DNA from: Bifidobacterium breve
GTDB lineage: Bacteria > Actinomycetota > Acidimicrobiia > Acidimicrobiales > Acidimicrobilacustridaceae
NCBI GenBank assembly: GCA_945860545.1
Contig: CAMAQM010000012.1
Location: 1 to 53,062 of the forward strand
Direction of reading: 5' to 3'
DNA length: 53,062 nt
Shown here: piece by piece, positions 1-9,216 of the stretch
Numbering within the stretch: the first letter of the stretch is position 1
How the letters are laid out: each line of letters begins with the position of its first letter
The notes under the pieces: model-generated
Database searches by the model: none
What the model was told of the DNA's origin: nothing
What the model saw: only the letters and a program-made list of their open reading frames with translations
Made by a program: the position numbers and the translations under genes

Positions 1-212
1 GAACTGGGACCCGATGGCAACGCCCGCGCACCGAACACCACGATCACCTCTGCGGGGTGATCGCCCGTGCGGCGCGCATCGCGTAGCACCCGTGCGAAGG
101 ATCCGCTCAACGCACCCACGCCGGCACTACCGGCAATTGCCGCTGCTGCGACCGCCACGGACCAAGCGCGCCGCCCCGCTGTTCGTGCAAGCGGCGTCAC
201 GACTGGTCGCAC
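1..212 (-). CDS. DUF218 (SanA/YdcF-like) membrane protein, 3' end outside window
   Basis: A leftward open frame begins just after the GH4 gene and runs off the window edge. From a GTG at 212 it reads about 70 residues: a basic start, a hydrophobic Ala/Gly/Val-rich segment that looks like one membrane helix, then VIVVFGARALPSGPS. That last motif matches the first strand and loop of DUF218 proteins (SanA/YdcF family), which are small envelope-associated proteins of poorly defined function. A TTG at 230 is an alternative start that would overlap the GH4 stop codon as TTGA. Position and spacing make it the probable last visible gene of the long sugar operon. The family call rests on one motif, and most of the protein is missing. 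Confidence 0.55.
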   Translation of the reverse strand, partial: MRPVVTPLARTAGRRAWSVAVAAAAIAGSAGVGALSGSFARVLRDARRTGDHPAEVIVVFGARALPSGPS

Positions 213-226
213 ATGCCCACTCGGGG

Positions 227-1540
227 TCAACGCCAGAGGTTCTCGGGGATACGTCCGGCCCGCTGATGGACGTCGAGGAGCTCGTCGACCATCGATGAGA
301 TCCCGTCGGGTGTCATGGTCGCCGACGCGTTGGGGTCGAGGAGCGCAGCGTGGTGGACGTGGTCGCGACGTCCCTCGACGACGGCCCGCACGGCGAGGTC
401 GCAGACATCGAGATATCGGCGGTTGATGGCCGCGCACTGTGGCGGGATGGCCTCGGCGACCCGTGGGTGCACACCGTCGCCGTCGGCGGTCGCCGGCACC
501 TCCACCACCGCCCACTCCGGCAATTCCTCCACCCAACGACCGCCTTCGGGGGTGTGGTTGGGAACGTTGGCGTAGATGGGCCGGGTTTCGGCGTCGACGA
601 GCGAGCGCACGATCTGGGGGGCGTACTCACCTGATGGGAGGACCCCGGCGGGGAACGGTTCGGTCCCGTCGGCGACCTTCTCGGCGTAACCGAACCAGTT
701 CTCGTTGTCGGCCCGGCGCGACTCCCACGGGTTCACAGGGAGGTCGAAGCGTTCGACCTGGTCGTCCCACGGCAGGTACCACGGCACGTACTCGCTGTTG
801 TGTTTCGACGACTCGGTCACGAAGTACCCGGTGCGCCGCAGCAGGTCGGCGCGCACGGTGGCGGCGAACTCACCGTTCGTTTCGGCCAGTTGTCGAAGTT
901 GCGGGTAGACGTCGACGCCGTTGTGTACGAGGCGGCTCAGAAATACCTGGTGGTTCACCCCCGCCCCGGCGTACTCGAGTTCACCGACCGGGATGCCGAG
1001 GTGTCCGGCGACGGTCTCAGCCGTCATCCACGTCGAGTGGCACAGCCCGATGGTGGTGATGGCGGGAACCATCCGCTCGAGGGCCATGCAGCACATGGTC
1101 ATCGGGTTGGTGACGTTGAGCAACAGCGCGTCCGGGCATCGGTCCACCATGTCGGTGGCGATGTCGGCGAGCACCGGGGCGGTGCGCAGAATCCGGATGA
1201 CGGCACCGACGCCCATCGTGTCGGCCACCGTCTGACGCAGGCCGTAGCGGGCAGGAATCTCGAAGTCGGGCTGGATGGAGTCCTGCATTCCGACCCCGAT
1301 GGAGGTGACCACGACGTCGGCTCCGTCGAGCGCGGCGTCGCGGTTGGCGTGGGCGCTCACCGTGACAGGTGTACCCGTGGTGTCAGCAACTACCCGACCC
1401 AGTCGTTCCACCACTCCGAGCCGGTGGGGGTCGGTGTCGACCATGGCCACCTCGTAGGGGCCGATGCCATCGAGCGCGCAGAAGTCGGCGAGCTCGATGA
1501 GGAACTGGGCGCTGCCGGCGCCGACGACGGCGACTTTCAC
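227..1540 (-). CDS. Glycoside hydrolase family 4 (NAD- and Mn-dependent), LplD/MelA-like
   Basis: 437 residues, full length for GH4. The N-terminus has the dinucleotide-binding loop GAGSAQF (7-13). The family signature NVTNP is at 142-146. Cys167 (GLCHS) and His197 (GVNHQ) sit where GH4 enzymes bind their divalent metal. GH4 enzymes cleave glycosides by NAD-dependent oxidation at C3 followed by elimination, and substrates range from alpha-galactosides and alpha-galacturonides to 6-phospho-glycosides. This one looks closer to the LplD/MelA side than the second GH4 of the operon does, but the exact sugar cannot be read. The GTG start overlaps the sulfatase stop codon (GTGA). It has no signal peptide, so it acts in the cytoplasm on imported sugar. 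Confidence 0.85.
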   Translation of the reverse strand: MKVAVVGAGSAQFLIELADFCALDGIGPYEVAMVDTDPHRLGVVERLGRVVADTTGTPVTVSAHANRDAALDGADVVVTSIGVGMQDSIQPDFEIPARYGLRQTVADTMGVGAVIRILRTAPVLADIATDMVDRCPDALLLNVTNPMTMCCMALERMVPAITTIGLCHSTWMTAETVAGHLGIPVGELEYAGAGVNHQVFLSRLVHNGVDVYPQLRQLAETNGEFAATVRADLLRRTGYFVTESSKHNSEYVPWYLPWDDQVERFDLPVNPWESRRADNENWFGYAEKVADGTEPFPAGVLPSGEYAPQIVRSLVDAETRPIYANVPNHTPEGGRWVEELPEWAVVEVPATADGDGVHPRVAEAIPPQCAAINRRYLDVCDLAVRAVVEGRRDHVHHAALLDPNASATMTPDGISSMVDELLDVHQRAGRIPENLWR

Positions 1541-3090
1541 GGGGTGCCTCCATGGTGGGGTCGGGGGGGATCAGGGTTGTGGATGAGTCCGTTGGGGGTG
1601 AGGCGGTAGCCGGTGAGCCGGGCGTCGGCGTGCTGCATGCGGGCATCGAGCATGCGTTGGGCGTAGTCGAGCACCGTCGACGTGTACGCCGGATCCTCCG
1701 CCCGGTTCACCAGTTCGCCGGGGTCGGCGTCGAGGTCGAAGTACAACGACGGGAAGTAGCCCCCGAAGTGCACGTACTTGCCGTGGTGGTCGCGCAACAC
1801 GCAGATGCCGCACTGGTCGTGGCGCAGACCGTAGGCGTCGGTGATCCACGAGGAGGTGGGGTCCCGGAAGTCGTATTCGGTGACCACGAACTCCCGCCAG
1901 CGATCCGGTGCGTCGGAGCCGGCGAGGCCCTCTTCGAGGAACGGTCGCAACGAGTAGCCGTCACAGAAGTCCGGAACCTCGCCGCCGAGCAGGTCGATCA
2001 GGGTGGGGAGGACGTCGACGCTCTCGGTGAACGCCTCGACGACCCGACCGGGGGTGGCGACGTGTTGGGGCCAGCGCACGATGAGGGGGATCCTGTACGA
2101 CGGGTCGGCGTACCCCACCTTCTCGATCAACCAGTGGTCGCCGAGTTGTTCGCCGTGGTCGGAGGTCACGACCACCACCGTGTCGTCGAGCACGCCCCGT
2201 GCGACAAGCGCGTCGACGACCCGGCCGAACTGGGCGTCCACCTCGGTGACCATGCCGTAGTAGGTGGCCTGCAACTGGGCCTGGTCGACATCGTCGAGCG
2301 GCGAGGGGAGGATGGCCATGGCTCCGGCGAGGAACGGGTGCAGCGCCGCCTGCTCGTCGCGGTCTGCGCACCGGGTGGGGGCGGGAACCGACGCCGGGTC
2401 GTAGAGGTCGTTGTACGGCTCGGGCGCGATGTAGGGGGGGTGTGGTCGAAAGTACGACAAGTGCGCGCACCACGGTTCGTCCGCGTCGGTGGTGTCAAGC
2501 CAGTCGAGAAAACGGTCGGTGATGAACGCCGACTCGGTGTGGTCGGCGTCGTAGCGCGCCGGCCGCCACGTGGCGCCCCGGCCGTTTGGAACCGGCACGT
2601 CCTGGGGGACGTACACGGTGTCGATGGGTCGCTCCCCGAGGTCGTAACCCTCGTCGGTCAGCCAGTCCGTCCACGCCGTGAACTCGCCGTCGAAGATGAC
2701 TTCCACGTCGAAACCGGCCATCGCCCCCCACCACTGGGACAACGCCGGGTCGTCGGTGGGACGGTGGCGTGGGTCGGTGGCGGTGTCGGTGTTGCCGAAC
2801 AGGGCGGGTCGGTACCCCAACGTGCGCAGCAACTGGGGGAGCATGGGCAGGTCCGAAGCGAGTGGCGCACCGTTTTCGAGTACCCGGTGGTTCATCTGCC
2901 ACAACCCCGTCAGCAGGGACGCCCGACCCGGCGCGCACGGGGCACAGTTGGCGAAGTGGTTGGCGAACCGGACCCCTTCGGTGGCGAGACGATCCAAGGT
3001 GGGGGTGCGCACCACCTCGTGCCCGGCGCAGCTGAGAGCGTCGGCCCGCAACTGGTCCATGGTCACGAGCAGGACGTTGGGTCGACCCAC
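1537..3090 (-). CDS. Cytoplasmic Cys-type sulfatase (type I)
   Basis: 517 residues, alkaline-phosphatase/sulfatase fold. The opening NVLLVTMDQLRAD supplies the first metal ligands. The sulfatase signature CAPGRASLLTG starts at Cys52, the residue that must be converted to formylglycine. A second metal-binding motif, TSDHGEQLGDH, lies in the middle. There is no signal peptide or lipobox, so sulfate removal should occur inside the cell on imported oligosaccharide or monosaccharide. The GTG start lies three bases after the ABC ATPase stop, with GGGGA a few bases upstream. No formylglycine-generating enzyme is encoded in the window, so maturation depends on a gene elsewhere. In this operon the likely substrate is a sulfated hexose or N-acetylhexosamine, which is inference. 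Confidence 0.88.
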   Translation of the reverse strand: MGRPNVLLVTMDQLRADALSCAGHEVVRTPTLDRLATEGVRFANHFANCAPCAPGRASLLTGLWQMNHRVLENGAPLASDLPMLPQLLRTLGYRPALFGNTDTATDPRHRPTDDPALSQWWGAMAGFDVEVIFDGEFTAWTDWLTDEGYDLGERPIDTVYVPQDVPVPNGRGATWRPARYDADHTESAFITDRFLDWLDTTDADEPWCAHLSYFRPHPPYIAPEPYNDLYDPASVPAPTRCADRDEQAALHPFLAGAMAILPSPLDDVDQAQLQATYYGMVTEVDAQFGRVVDALVARGVLDDTVVVVTSDHGEQLGDHWLIEKVGYADPSYRIPLIVRWPQHVATPGRVVEAFTESVDVLPTLIDLLGGEVPDFCDGYSLRPFLEEGLAGSDAPDRWREFVVTEYDFRDPTSSWITDAYGLRHDQCGICVLRDHHGKYVHFGGYFPSLYFDLDADPGELVNRAEDPAYTSTVLDYAQRMLDARMQHADARLTGYRLTPNGLIHNPDPPRPHHGGTP

Positions 3091-3093
3091 CAG

Positions 3094-4233
3094 TCAGTCC
3101 CCGATGCGCAGGCCGGTGGCGACGTCGAAGGCGTGGAGGCGGTCGTTGCGCACCGCCAGCTCCACCCGGTCCCCGGCAGCCACCCGGTACCGGTCGGGCA
3201 GTTCCGCCGTCCACACGGTGCGACCGTCGAGCAGGTACGCCTCGGCCTCTTCGTCTTCCGACCCGACGTCGGTGACCACCCGGGGTGCGTCGATGCCGAA
3301 TGCCACGTGCACGTGCGCCCCGAGATCCTCCACGGCGTCGATCCCGACGCTGATGGTGGGGAACTCGGGGGCGGTGACGGGGGCCACGAGGTCGCTGGGG
3401 CGGATCCCGAGGATGGCACGGTCCAACGAACGCAGCGGCGAGTCGACGGGCAACGGGATGACCATGCCGGCGAAGCGGGCCTCACCGTCGGAGATGGTCG
3501 CCTCCACGAGATTCATCTGGGGTGACCCGATGAAGGCGGCGCAGAACAGGTTGACGGGGCGATGGAACAGCTCGGTCGGTGAGGCCACCTGTTGGAGGGT
3601 GCCGTTGCGGAGGATCGCCACCCGCTGGCCGAGCGTCATGGCCTCGATCTGGTCGTGGGTGACGTAGATGGTGGTGGTCCCCACCTCGGCGTGCAGGCGG
3701 GACAGTTCGGCACGCATCGTGACGCGCAGTTTGGCGTCGAGGTTCGACAACGGTTCGTCCATGAGGAATCCGACGGGCTGGCGCACCAGTGCCCGGCCCA
3801 TGGCCACGCGTTGACGTTGTCCACCCGATAGTTGGCCGGGCTTGCGTTCCAACAGTTCGTCAAGGCCCAACATGGTGGCCACCTCGGTCACCTTGGCGTC
3901 GATGTCGGACTTGGGCATGCGCCGCAACTTCAAGCCGAACCCGAGGTTCTTGCGCACCGTCATGTGCGGATAGAGGGCGTAGTTCTGAAACACCATGGCC
4001 AGGTCTCGGTCCTTGGACGGGGCGTAGGTGACGTCCCGGCCGTCGATGAGCACCCCACCGTGGGTGACCGACTCCAACCCGGCGATCATGCGCAGCAGCG
4101 TCGACTTCCCGCACCCCGACGGGCCGACGAGCACCATGAACTCGCCGTCGGCCACTTCGAGGGACACGTTGTCGACGGCGGTGGCGCCCTTGTCGAACAC
4201 CTTGGATACCCCGTCAACGGTGATCACCGCCAT
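3094..4233 (-). CDS. Sugar ABC transporter ATPase (MsmK/UgpC/MalK type)
   Basis: 379 residues. Walker [10 protein letters not shown] is at 37-45, followed by the signature LSGGQRQRVAMGRAL, Walker B with MDEPLSNLDAKLR, and a C-terminal TOBE/regulatory region typical of carbohydrate CUT1 ATPases. The start is the ATG at 4233, preceded by GGGAGG and one base after the upstream TGA. Longer upstream readings lie inside the hexosaminidase gene and lack homology. It powers the permease pair and binding protein encoded 10 kb upstream in the same operon, so the transporter is complete in the locus. Its separation from the permeases by hydrolase genes is common in CUT1 loci. Confidence 0.93.
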   Translation of the reverse strand: MAVITVDGVSKVFDKGATAVDNVSLEVADGEFMVLVGPSGCGKSTLLRMIAGLESVTHGGVLIDGRDVTYAPSKDRDLAMVFQNYALYPHMTVRKNLGFGLKLRRMPKSDIDAKVTEVATMLGLDELLERKPGQLSGGQRQRVAMGRALVRQPVGFLMDEPLSNLDAKLRVTMRAELSRLHAEVGTTTIYVTHDQIEAMTLGQRVAILRNGTLQQVASPTELFHRPVNLFCAAFIGSPQMNLVEATISDGEARFAGMVIPLPVDSPLRSLDRAILGIRPSDLVAPVTAPEFPTISVGIDAVEDLGAHVHVAFGIDAPRVVTDVGSEDEEAEAYLLDGRTVWTAELPDRYRVAAGDRVELAVRNDRLHAFDVATGLRIGD

Positions 4234-4234
4234 G

Positions 4235-5956
4235 TCACAACCCTCCCAGCGTGCCGGCCATCGATGCCGCCACCACCTCAGCGCCACCTGGCCGGTGACG
4301 ATCGTTCCACAACTGCAGGTACTGGACCACCAATTCGCCGTGACGGTCCCGCAACTCCTCAACATCTGCCACCGGGTCCCAGCCGAGCCGGACCCGGCCC
4401 GCAGCGACCCCCCAGGTCAGTGCGTCGCACACCCACCGCAGCTCGGCGCGCAACAGTTCGCCGTCGGGGGCGTCGGCGGTGGCCCCGTCAATGAGTGACG
4501 ACGCCTCGGCCAGGGTGGCCTCCACCCCGGCGAGGTCGTCGGGGGTCATGCCCAACAGGGCGAGACCCACCGCCGCCATCCCCCCCGAGGTGAACACCGC
4601 AGACAGGCTTCCCTGTTCGGGGATGGGAGGCACGAGGTCGTGGACGGTGCCGAGCAGCACCCACGCCTCGCCCAGACCGACGCCGTGGGCGACGGCGGTG
4701 TCGAGGGCGGCGGCGAGATCGGCGGGTCGCCGCCGGTTCCACGCCAGTGACGCCCCGAAGGCGAAACCGGGCCAGTCGGACACCGGGGGGAGCGATTCCC
4801 ATCGGGTGACGAGGACGCCCTGGCCACCGTGGTCGGCCACGGCATCGACCGCGGCGGTGACGTTGGTGGTCATGTTCGTCACCCGACCCGAGATCGACGA
4901 CCAACCCGACGTGCCAGGTGCCGCCCAGAACGGGACACCGGCCGCCGCGATCCGCCGACATCGGGCGTCGAAAGCGTGGTTGGCCTCGTACCCCCACTCG
5001 ACGAGCGTGACCCCGTCGGGCACCTCGGCGAGCAACTCGGGATGGGGGGCGAACACGTCGGCCCACACCAGCATCTGGCGACCGTCGAGAGCGGGGAGGG
5101 TGCGCAGACGTTGCAGCCACGCCATGTACTGGGTGCGCCGGTGTGGCGGGAGGGGCACACAGAACGCGCCGTTGTCCACTTCCGCCCACGGTGGCGGACC
5201 GTCGGTCACGTCGAAGATGGCGTCCCACAGGGTCGTGTCGAGATCGAGTGGTTCGTCGAGGCCGACGTGGACGAGGGGCGAGTCGAACGCCTCGGCCACG
5301 TTGGTGACCAGTTCACTGGCCAGGGCCCACGCCTCGTCGGACGTGGGTTCCAAACAGGCGGGGGGTTCGTGCCCACCGTCAGGTGAGGTGTACCCGCCGG
5401 GCAGGGCGGCGAGGTGGGCGTGCCGGGGGTTGGCCAGCCAGTGTTCGAGATGGCCGAGGGAAGCCTGCACCGGAACCAGCTGCACATGGCGTTCGGCGGC
5501 GAAGGTGCGAAGCCGGGTCACATCCGCGGCCGTGAAGGGGTAACGGCCCGAGGTGGTGTCTTCGTGGCCGGGGTGGTCGAAGGTGGCCTCGAGGTACAAC
5601 AGCACGTGGTTGATGCCCATCGCCGCTAACCGGTCGATGAGCCATTCGACGGTCTCGAGATGGGGAACACAGTTGCGCGACACGTCAACCATCACCCCGC
5701 GTGCGTCGACGTCAGGCCAGTTGACGATCTCGAGATCAGGGATGCCCGCGGGGAAACGGCGCTGCAACTGCTCGACGGTGCACCGCGCCCGGAACGCCCC
5801 CACCGCCGTGGAGGCTTCAACGTTCACCACACCGTCGCACACCCGGACACGGTGCGCCTCAGGGTGGTCGGGGACGGCGGGTGGTGCGCCGTCGTCGAGC
5901 AGCGAACACCACTGCGGTTGAGGGCACAACCCCGCCAGTGCCGCAGCGACGTTCAC
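4235..5956 (-). CDS. GH20-like beta-N-acetylhexosaminidase, cytoplasmic
   Basis: 573 residues without a signal peptide. The core begins near residue 86 with RGVMVDVSRN, then a TIM-barrel segment (WLIDRLAAMGINHVLLYLE). HVGLDE at 230-235 matches the catalytic Asp-Glu pair of GH20 (usually HxGGDE). GH20 enzymes release terminal beta-linked GlcNAc or GalNAc by substrate-assisted catalysis. The central Gly-Gly of the motif is Gly-Leu here, and the domain is divergent, so a related N-acetyl-sugar hydrolase is possible. Its start overlaps the kinase stop (ATGA). Proximity to a GlcNAc-type kinase, and across the divergent promoter to NagB and a deacetylase, supports an amino-sugar substrate. Confidence 0.72.
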   Translation of the reverse strand: MNVAAALAGLCPQPQWCSLLDDGAPPAVPDHPEAHRVRVCDGVVNVEASTAVGAFRARCTVEQLQRRFPAGIPDLEIVNWPDVDARGVMVDVSRNCVPHLETVEWLIDRLAAMGINHVLLYLEATFDHPGHEDTTSGRYPFTAADVTRLRTFAAERHVQLVPVQASLGHLEHWLANPRHAHLAALPGGYTSPDGGHEPPACLEPTSDEAWALASELVTNVAEAFDSPLVHVGLDEPLDLDTTLWDAIFDVTDGPPPWAEVDNGAFCVPLPPHRRTQYMAWLQRLRTLPALDGRQMLVWADVFAPHPELLAEVPDGVTLVEWGYEANHAFDARCRRIAAAGVPFWAAPGTSGWSSISGRVTNMTTNVTAAVDAVADHGGQGVLVTRWESLPPVSDWPGFAFGASLAWNRRRPADLAAALDTAVAHGVGLGEAWVLLGTVHDLVPPIPEQGSLSAVFTSGGMAAVGLALLGMTPDDLAGVEATLAEASSLIDGATADAPDGELLRAELRWVCDALTWGVAAGRVRLGWDPVADVEELRDRHGELVVQYLQLWNDRHRPGGAEVVAASMAGTLGGL

Positions 5957-6933
5957 GACGCCGCCCCGGTGGTCACGGCGTGGGTCACTGTGTCGTGCAG
6001 ACCGTGCGCGTCCACACCGGCTGACTCGATGGCCAACAGCACCGCACCGGCCACCGGCGGGGCGACGAGCGTGCGCAGGTGTGCCCCGGCGGCGACGGCG
6101 TGGACCTCTCGGGCGAACGCCGCGGAGAACACGGGGTTGGCGGCGGTGTGGACCCCGCCGGCGAGCACCACGTCGAACGTGTCGTCAGCCATCGCGAGTC
6201 GCCGCACCACCCCGGCCAGGTCCCGGCCGTGCTGGGCGCCGCACGCCCCGGCGATGCCGCGGGCCACCTCGTCCCCGTCGTCCGCCGCGGCGAACACCTC
6301 GGTGGCGAACCCGGCGTCGACGCGCACCTCACCGCGAGACAACCCTTCGAAGTACGCCTCGACGTCGCTGCCACCCGCACTCGCCACCAACCGCTCGGTC
6401 AGCGCGGTGGGTGGACCTGAGGTGTGGTGGGCGGCGGCGACAGCGTCGAGGGCGCCGCGCACCAGACCCCACGCCCCTGACGCCTCCCCGATGGCGATCG
6501 CCATGGTGCGGGCGGTCTCCCCCCGGCGGTTCTTGCCGGCGCACACCCCGCCGGTGCCCGCCACCGACACGCACCCGAACGGGTCGGGGGTGCCGGCGCG
6601 CAGGGCGGCGAACGAATCGTTGGTGAGGGTCACCGTGCCCCCGAGCCCCAGGTCGGCGAGCACGGGTTCGAGCCGACCGGCGTCCGACGGCCAGTCCATG
6701 CCGGCCAGACAGAACGCGCTGGCCGTGAGGTCGTGGCGTGCAACCCCAGCCGCGGTGAGTGCGGCGTCGAGGGCAGCGGCGAGTTCGCCGGCCACACCGT
6801 CGAGGCCGGCGGTCTCCCAGTTGGCGCACCCCCCGGTGGTGAACCCGAGCACCTCCCCGGCGGTGGTGGCCACACACACGTGGGTCTTGGTGCCACCCCC
6901 GTCGACGCCGACGACGATGCTGGGCTCAGTCAT
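5953..6933 (-). CDS. BadF/BadG/BcrA-type ATPase, probable N-acetylglucosamine kinase
   Basis: 326 residues, the usual size for eukaryotic-type GlcNAc kinases of the BadF/BadG/BcrA/BcrD family. The actin-fold phosphate-1 loop VGVDGGGTKTH is at residues 9-18. A second phosphate loop, VAGTGGVCAGKN, lies in the middle, and VVLAGGVHTAANPVF follows near the C-terminus. The likely reaction is ATP-dependent phosphorylation of GlcNAc or a related sugar at C6. This would be the step after the GH20-like enzyme and before deacetylation and NagB. The ATG at 6933 overlaps the preceding GH4 gene by eight bases. Glucosamine kinase is the main alternative. Confidence 0.8.
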   Translation of the reverse strand: MTEPSIVVGVDGGGTKTHVCVATTAGEVLGFTTGGCANWETAGLDGVAGELAAALDAALTAAGVARHDLTASAFCLAGMDWPSDAGRLEPVLADLGLGGTVTLTNDSFAALRAGTPDPFGCVSVAGTGGVCAGKNRRGETARTMAIAIGEASGAWGLVRGALDAVAAAHHTSGPPTALTERLVASAGGSDVEAYFEGLSRGEVRVDAGFATEVFAAADDGDEVARGIAGACGAQHGRDLAGVVRRLAMADDTFDVVLAGGVHTAANPVFSAAFAREVHAVAAGAHLRTLVAPPVAGAVLLAIESAGVDAHGLHDTVTHAVTTGAAS

Positions 6934-8221
6934 CGAGCCGTCCGAACCAGCCGGCGTTGAGTTCCTTCATGCGGTTCCACACGGCGCGCACCTGGTGGGC
7001 GCCGGGGCCGAGCGGGTGGGCGAGCAACGCCTGGAGCGCGGCGTCCTCGTCCCCTTCGACGGCGGCCTGCACGCACAACAACTCGACGTCCTTGATGGTG
7101 CGCATCAACGCGTCCACGTCTGGCCGCAACGCCTCGGTGGGTCGTGGGACGGCGCCGCTGCGGTTGATGGTGGCAGCCACCTCCACCACGACGTCGTCAG
7201 GGAACCCGGGGATGGCCCCGGCGTTGGGGACGTTCACGACGTGCACGGTGCCGGCGTCACTGGCGAGATCAGCCATAAGGGCGGCGGCCGCCTCGGAGTA
7301 GTAGGCGCCACCGCGTTGTTCGAGTTCGGCAGGTTTGTGGTCGAGGTTCGGGTCCCGGTACTGCTCGAGCAGGGCTTCCTCGATCTCCATGACTTCCGCA
7401 GCCCGGGTGGGGCGTGACGCCTGGTGGGCCAGCCACGCCTCGGTCTCGTAGTAGTAGAGGAGGTAGTAGTTCGGGATGGCTCCGAGAACCTCGATGGCCT
7501 CGGGTGACCAGCCCGGTTCCCCGTCGTGGGTGACCTGTTTGCCCACGAGCGCCCGCAGCCCGGCGAGGACTTCGGCGGTGCGGTCCTCCCCACCAATGGT
7601 GACGGCCCGCATCCACGACAGGTGGTTCAACCCGACGTAGTCCAAGTCGACGGCCTCAGGGGTCACGCCGAACACCGAGGCCACCTCGGCCTTGGTCGAC
7701 CACGGCACGTTGCACAGCCCGATGGTGGGCACGTCGGTGTGACGGCACAACGCCTCGGTGACGAGACCGGACGGGTTGGTGAAGTTGAACAGGGTGGCGC
7801 CGGGCGCTTCGGCGGCGACGATGGCGGCGAGGTCGAGGGCGACGGGGATGGTGCGCAGGGCGTTGGCCATGCCGCCCACCCCCACGGTCTCCTGCCCGAT
7901 GAGACCGAATTCGCGCCCGAGGCGTTCGTCGCGGTCGCGTGCGGCCATGCCGCCAACGCGGATCTGGCTCACCACCCACGACGACCCACGGATGCCTTCC
8001 ACCGGGTCGGTGGTCCAGTGCACGTCGACGCCGCCGGTGCCGGTGCCGGTGGTGCGCTCGGCCATGCGGCGGGCGAGTGGGCCGAGCACCTCGAGGCGCG
8101 CCGCGTCGTTGTCGACGAGGACGACCTCGGAAAGGTCGAGTTCGGCCCGCCGGCGCAGCAGGCCGTCGACGAGTTCGGGGGTATAGGTGGAACCCCCACC
8201 GATCACACACACCCGGCTCAT
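6926..8221 (-). CDS. GH4 family hydrolase, 6-phospho-beta-glucosidase-like (CelF/LicH)
   Basis: 431 residues. It opens with VCVIGGGSTYTPELVDGLL, the NAD-binding start typical of CelF/LicH-type GH4. NFTNP is at 146-150, and the metal ligands are Cys170 (GLCN) and His200 (GLNH). The conserved order of these motifs and the full length support an active enzyme using NAD and a divalent metal. The family normally hydrolyses 6-phospho-beta-glucosides. Because the transporter here is an ABC system that delivers unphosphorylated sugar, the true substrate may be non-phosphorylated or phosphorylated after import by the adjacent kinase. ATG start with four-base overlap (ATGA) to the oxidoreductase. Confidence 0.87.
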   Translation of the reverse strand: MSRVCVIGGGSTYTPELVDGLLRRRAELDLSEVVLVDNDAARLEVLGPLARRMAERTTGTGTGGVDVHWTTDPVEGIRGSSWVVSQIRVGGMAARDRDERLGREFGLIGQETVGVGGMANALRTIPVALDLAAIVAAEAPGATLFNFTNPSGLVTEALCRHTDVPTIGLCNVPWSTKAEVASVFGVTPEAVDLDYVGLNHLSWMRAVTIGGEDRTAEVLAGLRALVGKQVTHDGEPGWSPEAIEVLGAIPNYYLLYYYETEAWLAHQASRPTRAAEVMEIEEALLEQYRDPNLDHKPAELEQRGGAYYSEAAAALMADLASDAGTVHVVNVPNAGAIPGFPDDVVVEVAATINRSGAVPRPTEALRPDVDALMRTIKDVELLCVQAAVEGDEDAALQALLAHPLGPGAHQVRAVWNRMKELNAGWFGRLDD

Positions 8222-9216
8222 CGGGCACCTCCGGTCGCTGGTCCGTTCCTCGACACGTCGACCTCGGCGGCCGAGGCGTACGCCGCTTCCACGATGCGCA
8301 ACGCTTCAAGACCCACCGCCGCTGACGCCACCGGGGTGGCACCGCTGCCACAGCACGTCACGAAGTCGGCCATCTGGGCGGTGTACATCGGCAGGGCGCA
8401 GTGTTCGTAGTCCTCGGGCGGCGGGGTGGCGGACGTGAACTCGGGCCAGATGCGGGCGTGACCGCCGGTGGCGTACACCTCGGTGTCGGCCTCCACCCCG
8501 TCGAGCACCGGCTGCCACCAACCGCTCTCCACCACTGAACGCACCCCGTTGGCCCAGTCGATGAGCACCACGCCGTCGTCGTCGATGTCGTCGTGGTAGT
8601 CGCCGTGGGCGTGACCGATGGAGGCCACCACCCGGCGTGCCGGCGGGTCACCGAGGAGGAATCGTGCGGTGTCGATGGCGTGGATGCCCATGTCGATGAG
8701 CGCTCCACCACCTGACAGCGCCGGGTCCACGAACCACCCCGACGGCCCCCACGAGGCGTGGATGCCGTACCCGCGGGTGCGCACCACCCGGCCGAGGTCA
8801 CCCGCCGCGATGCGGTCCCGCAGTTCGATGACCTCGTCGCGATAACGCCACATGTGGCCCACGCACAGCACCACACCGGCCGTTGCGGCCGCTGCGGCCA
8901 TCTCGGTGCCTTCGTCCACGTTGAGCGCCATGGGCTTGTCGACCAGCACGTGTTTGCCGGCGGCGATCGCCGCCATGGCCTGTGGGTGGTGCAGGGCGTT
9001 GGGCGTGCCGATGATGACGGCGTCGACGTCGTCGGCCACCACCGTTGCTTCCCAGTCGGTGCTGACCCGTTCGATGCCGTGACGGGAAGCGAACGCCGAC
9101 GCCCGCTCGAGGTCACGGCCGCACACCTCGACGACGACGGCGCCGACCTCGTGGGCGGCGCGGGTGTGCAGATCGCTGATGAAGCCGTGTCCCAACACGG
9201 CGAGTCGAAGGGTCAT
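8218..9216 (-). CDS. Gfo/Idh/MocA family sugar oxidoreductase
   Basis: 332 residues. The N-terminal Rossmann domain begins LRLAVLGHGFISDLH. The family motif VDKPMALN, whose lysine is catalytic, lies near residue 95, and the C-terminal domain contains GGALIDMGIHAIDTARFLLG. Members oxidise or reduce a hydroxyl or keto group of sugars, sugar phosphates or inositols with NAD(P). The start at 9216 overlaps the GH2 stop codon as ATGA; a longer reading from further upstream would intrude into GH2 and has no homology. Together with the DegT aminotransferase of the same operon it could interconvert a keto and an amino sugar, but the substrate is not readable. Confidence 0.88.
   Translation of the reverse strand: MTLRLAVLGHGFISDLHTRAAHEVGAVVVEVCGRDLERASAFASRHGIERVSTDWEATVVADDVDAVIIGTPNALHHPQAMAAIAAGKHVLVDKPMALNVDEGTEMAAAAATAGVVLCVGHMWRYRDEVIELRDRIAAGDLGRVVRTRGYGIHASWGPSGWFVDPALSGGGALIDMGIHAIDTARFLLGDPPARRVVASIGHAHGDYHDDIDDDGVVLIDWANGVRSVVESGWWQPVLDGVEADTEVYATGGHARIWPEFTSATPPPEDYEHCALPMYTAQMADFVTCCGSGATPVASAAVGLEALRIVEAAYASAAEVDVSRNGPATGGAR

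Noticed and set aside
1552-3525. Long plus-strand open frame opposite the sulfatase
   Set aside because: No homology or ribosome site; the sulfatase on the other strand has intact catalytic motifs.
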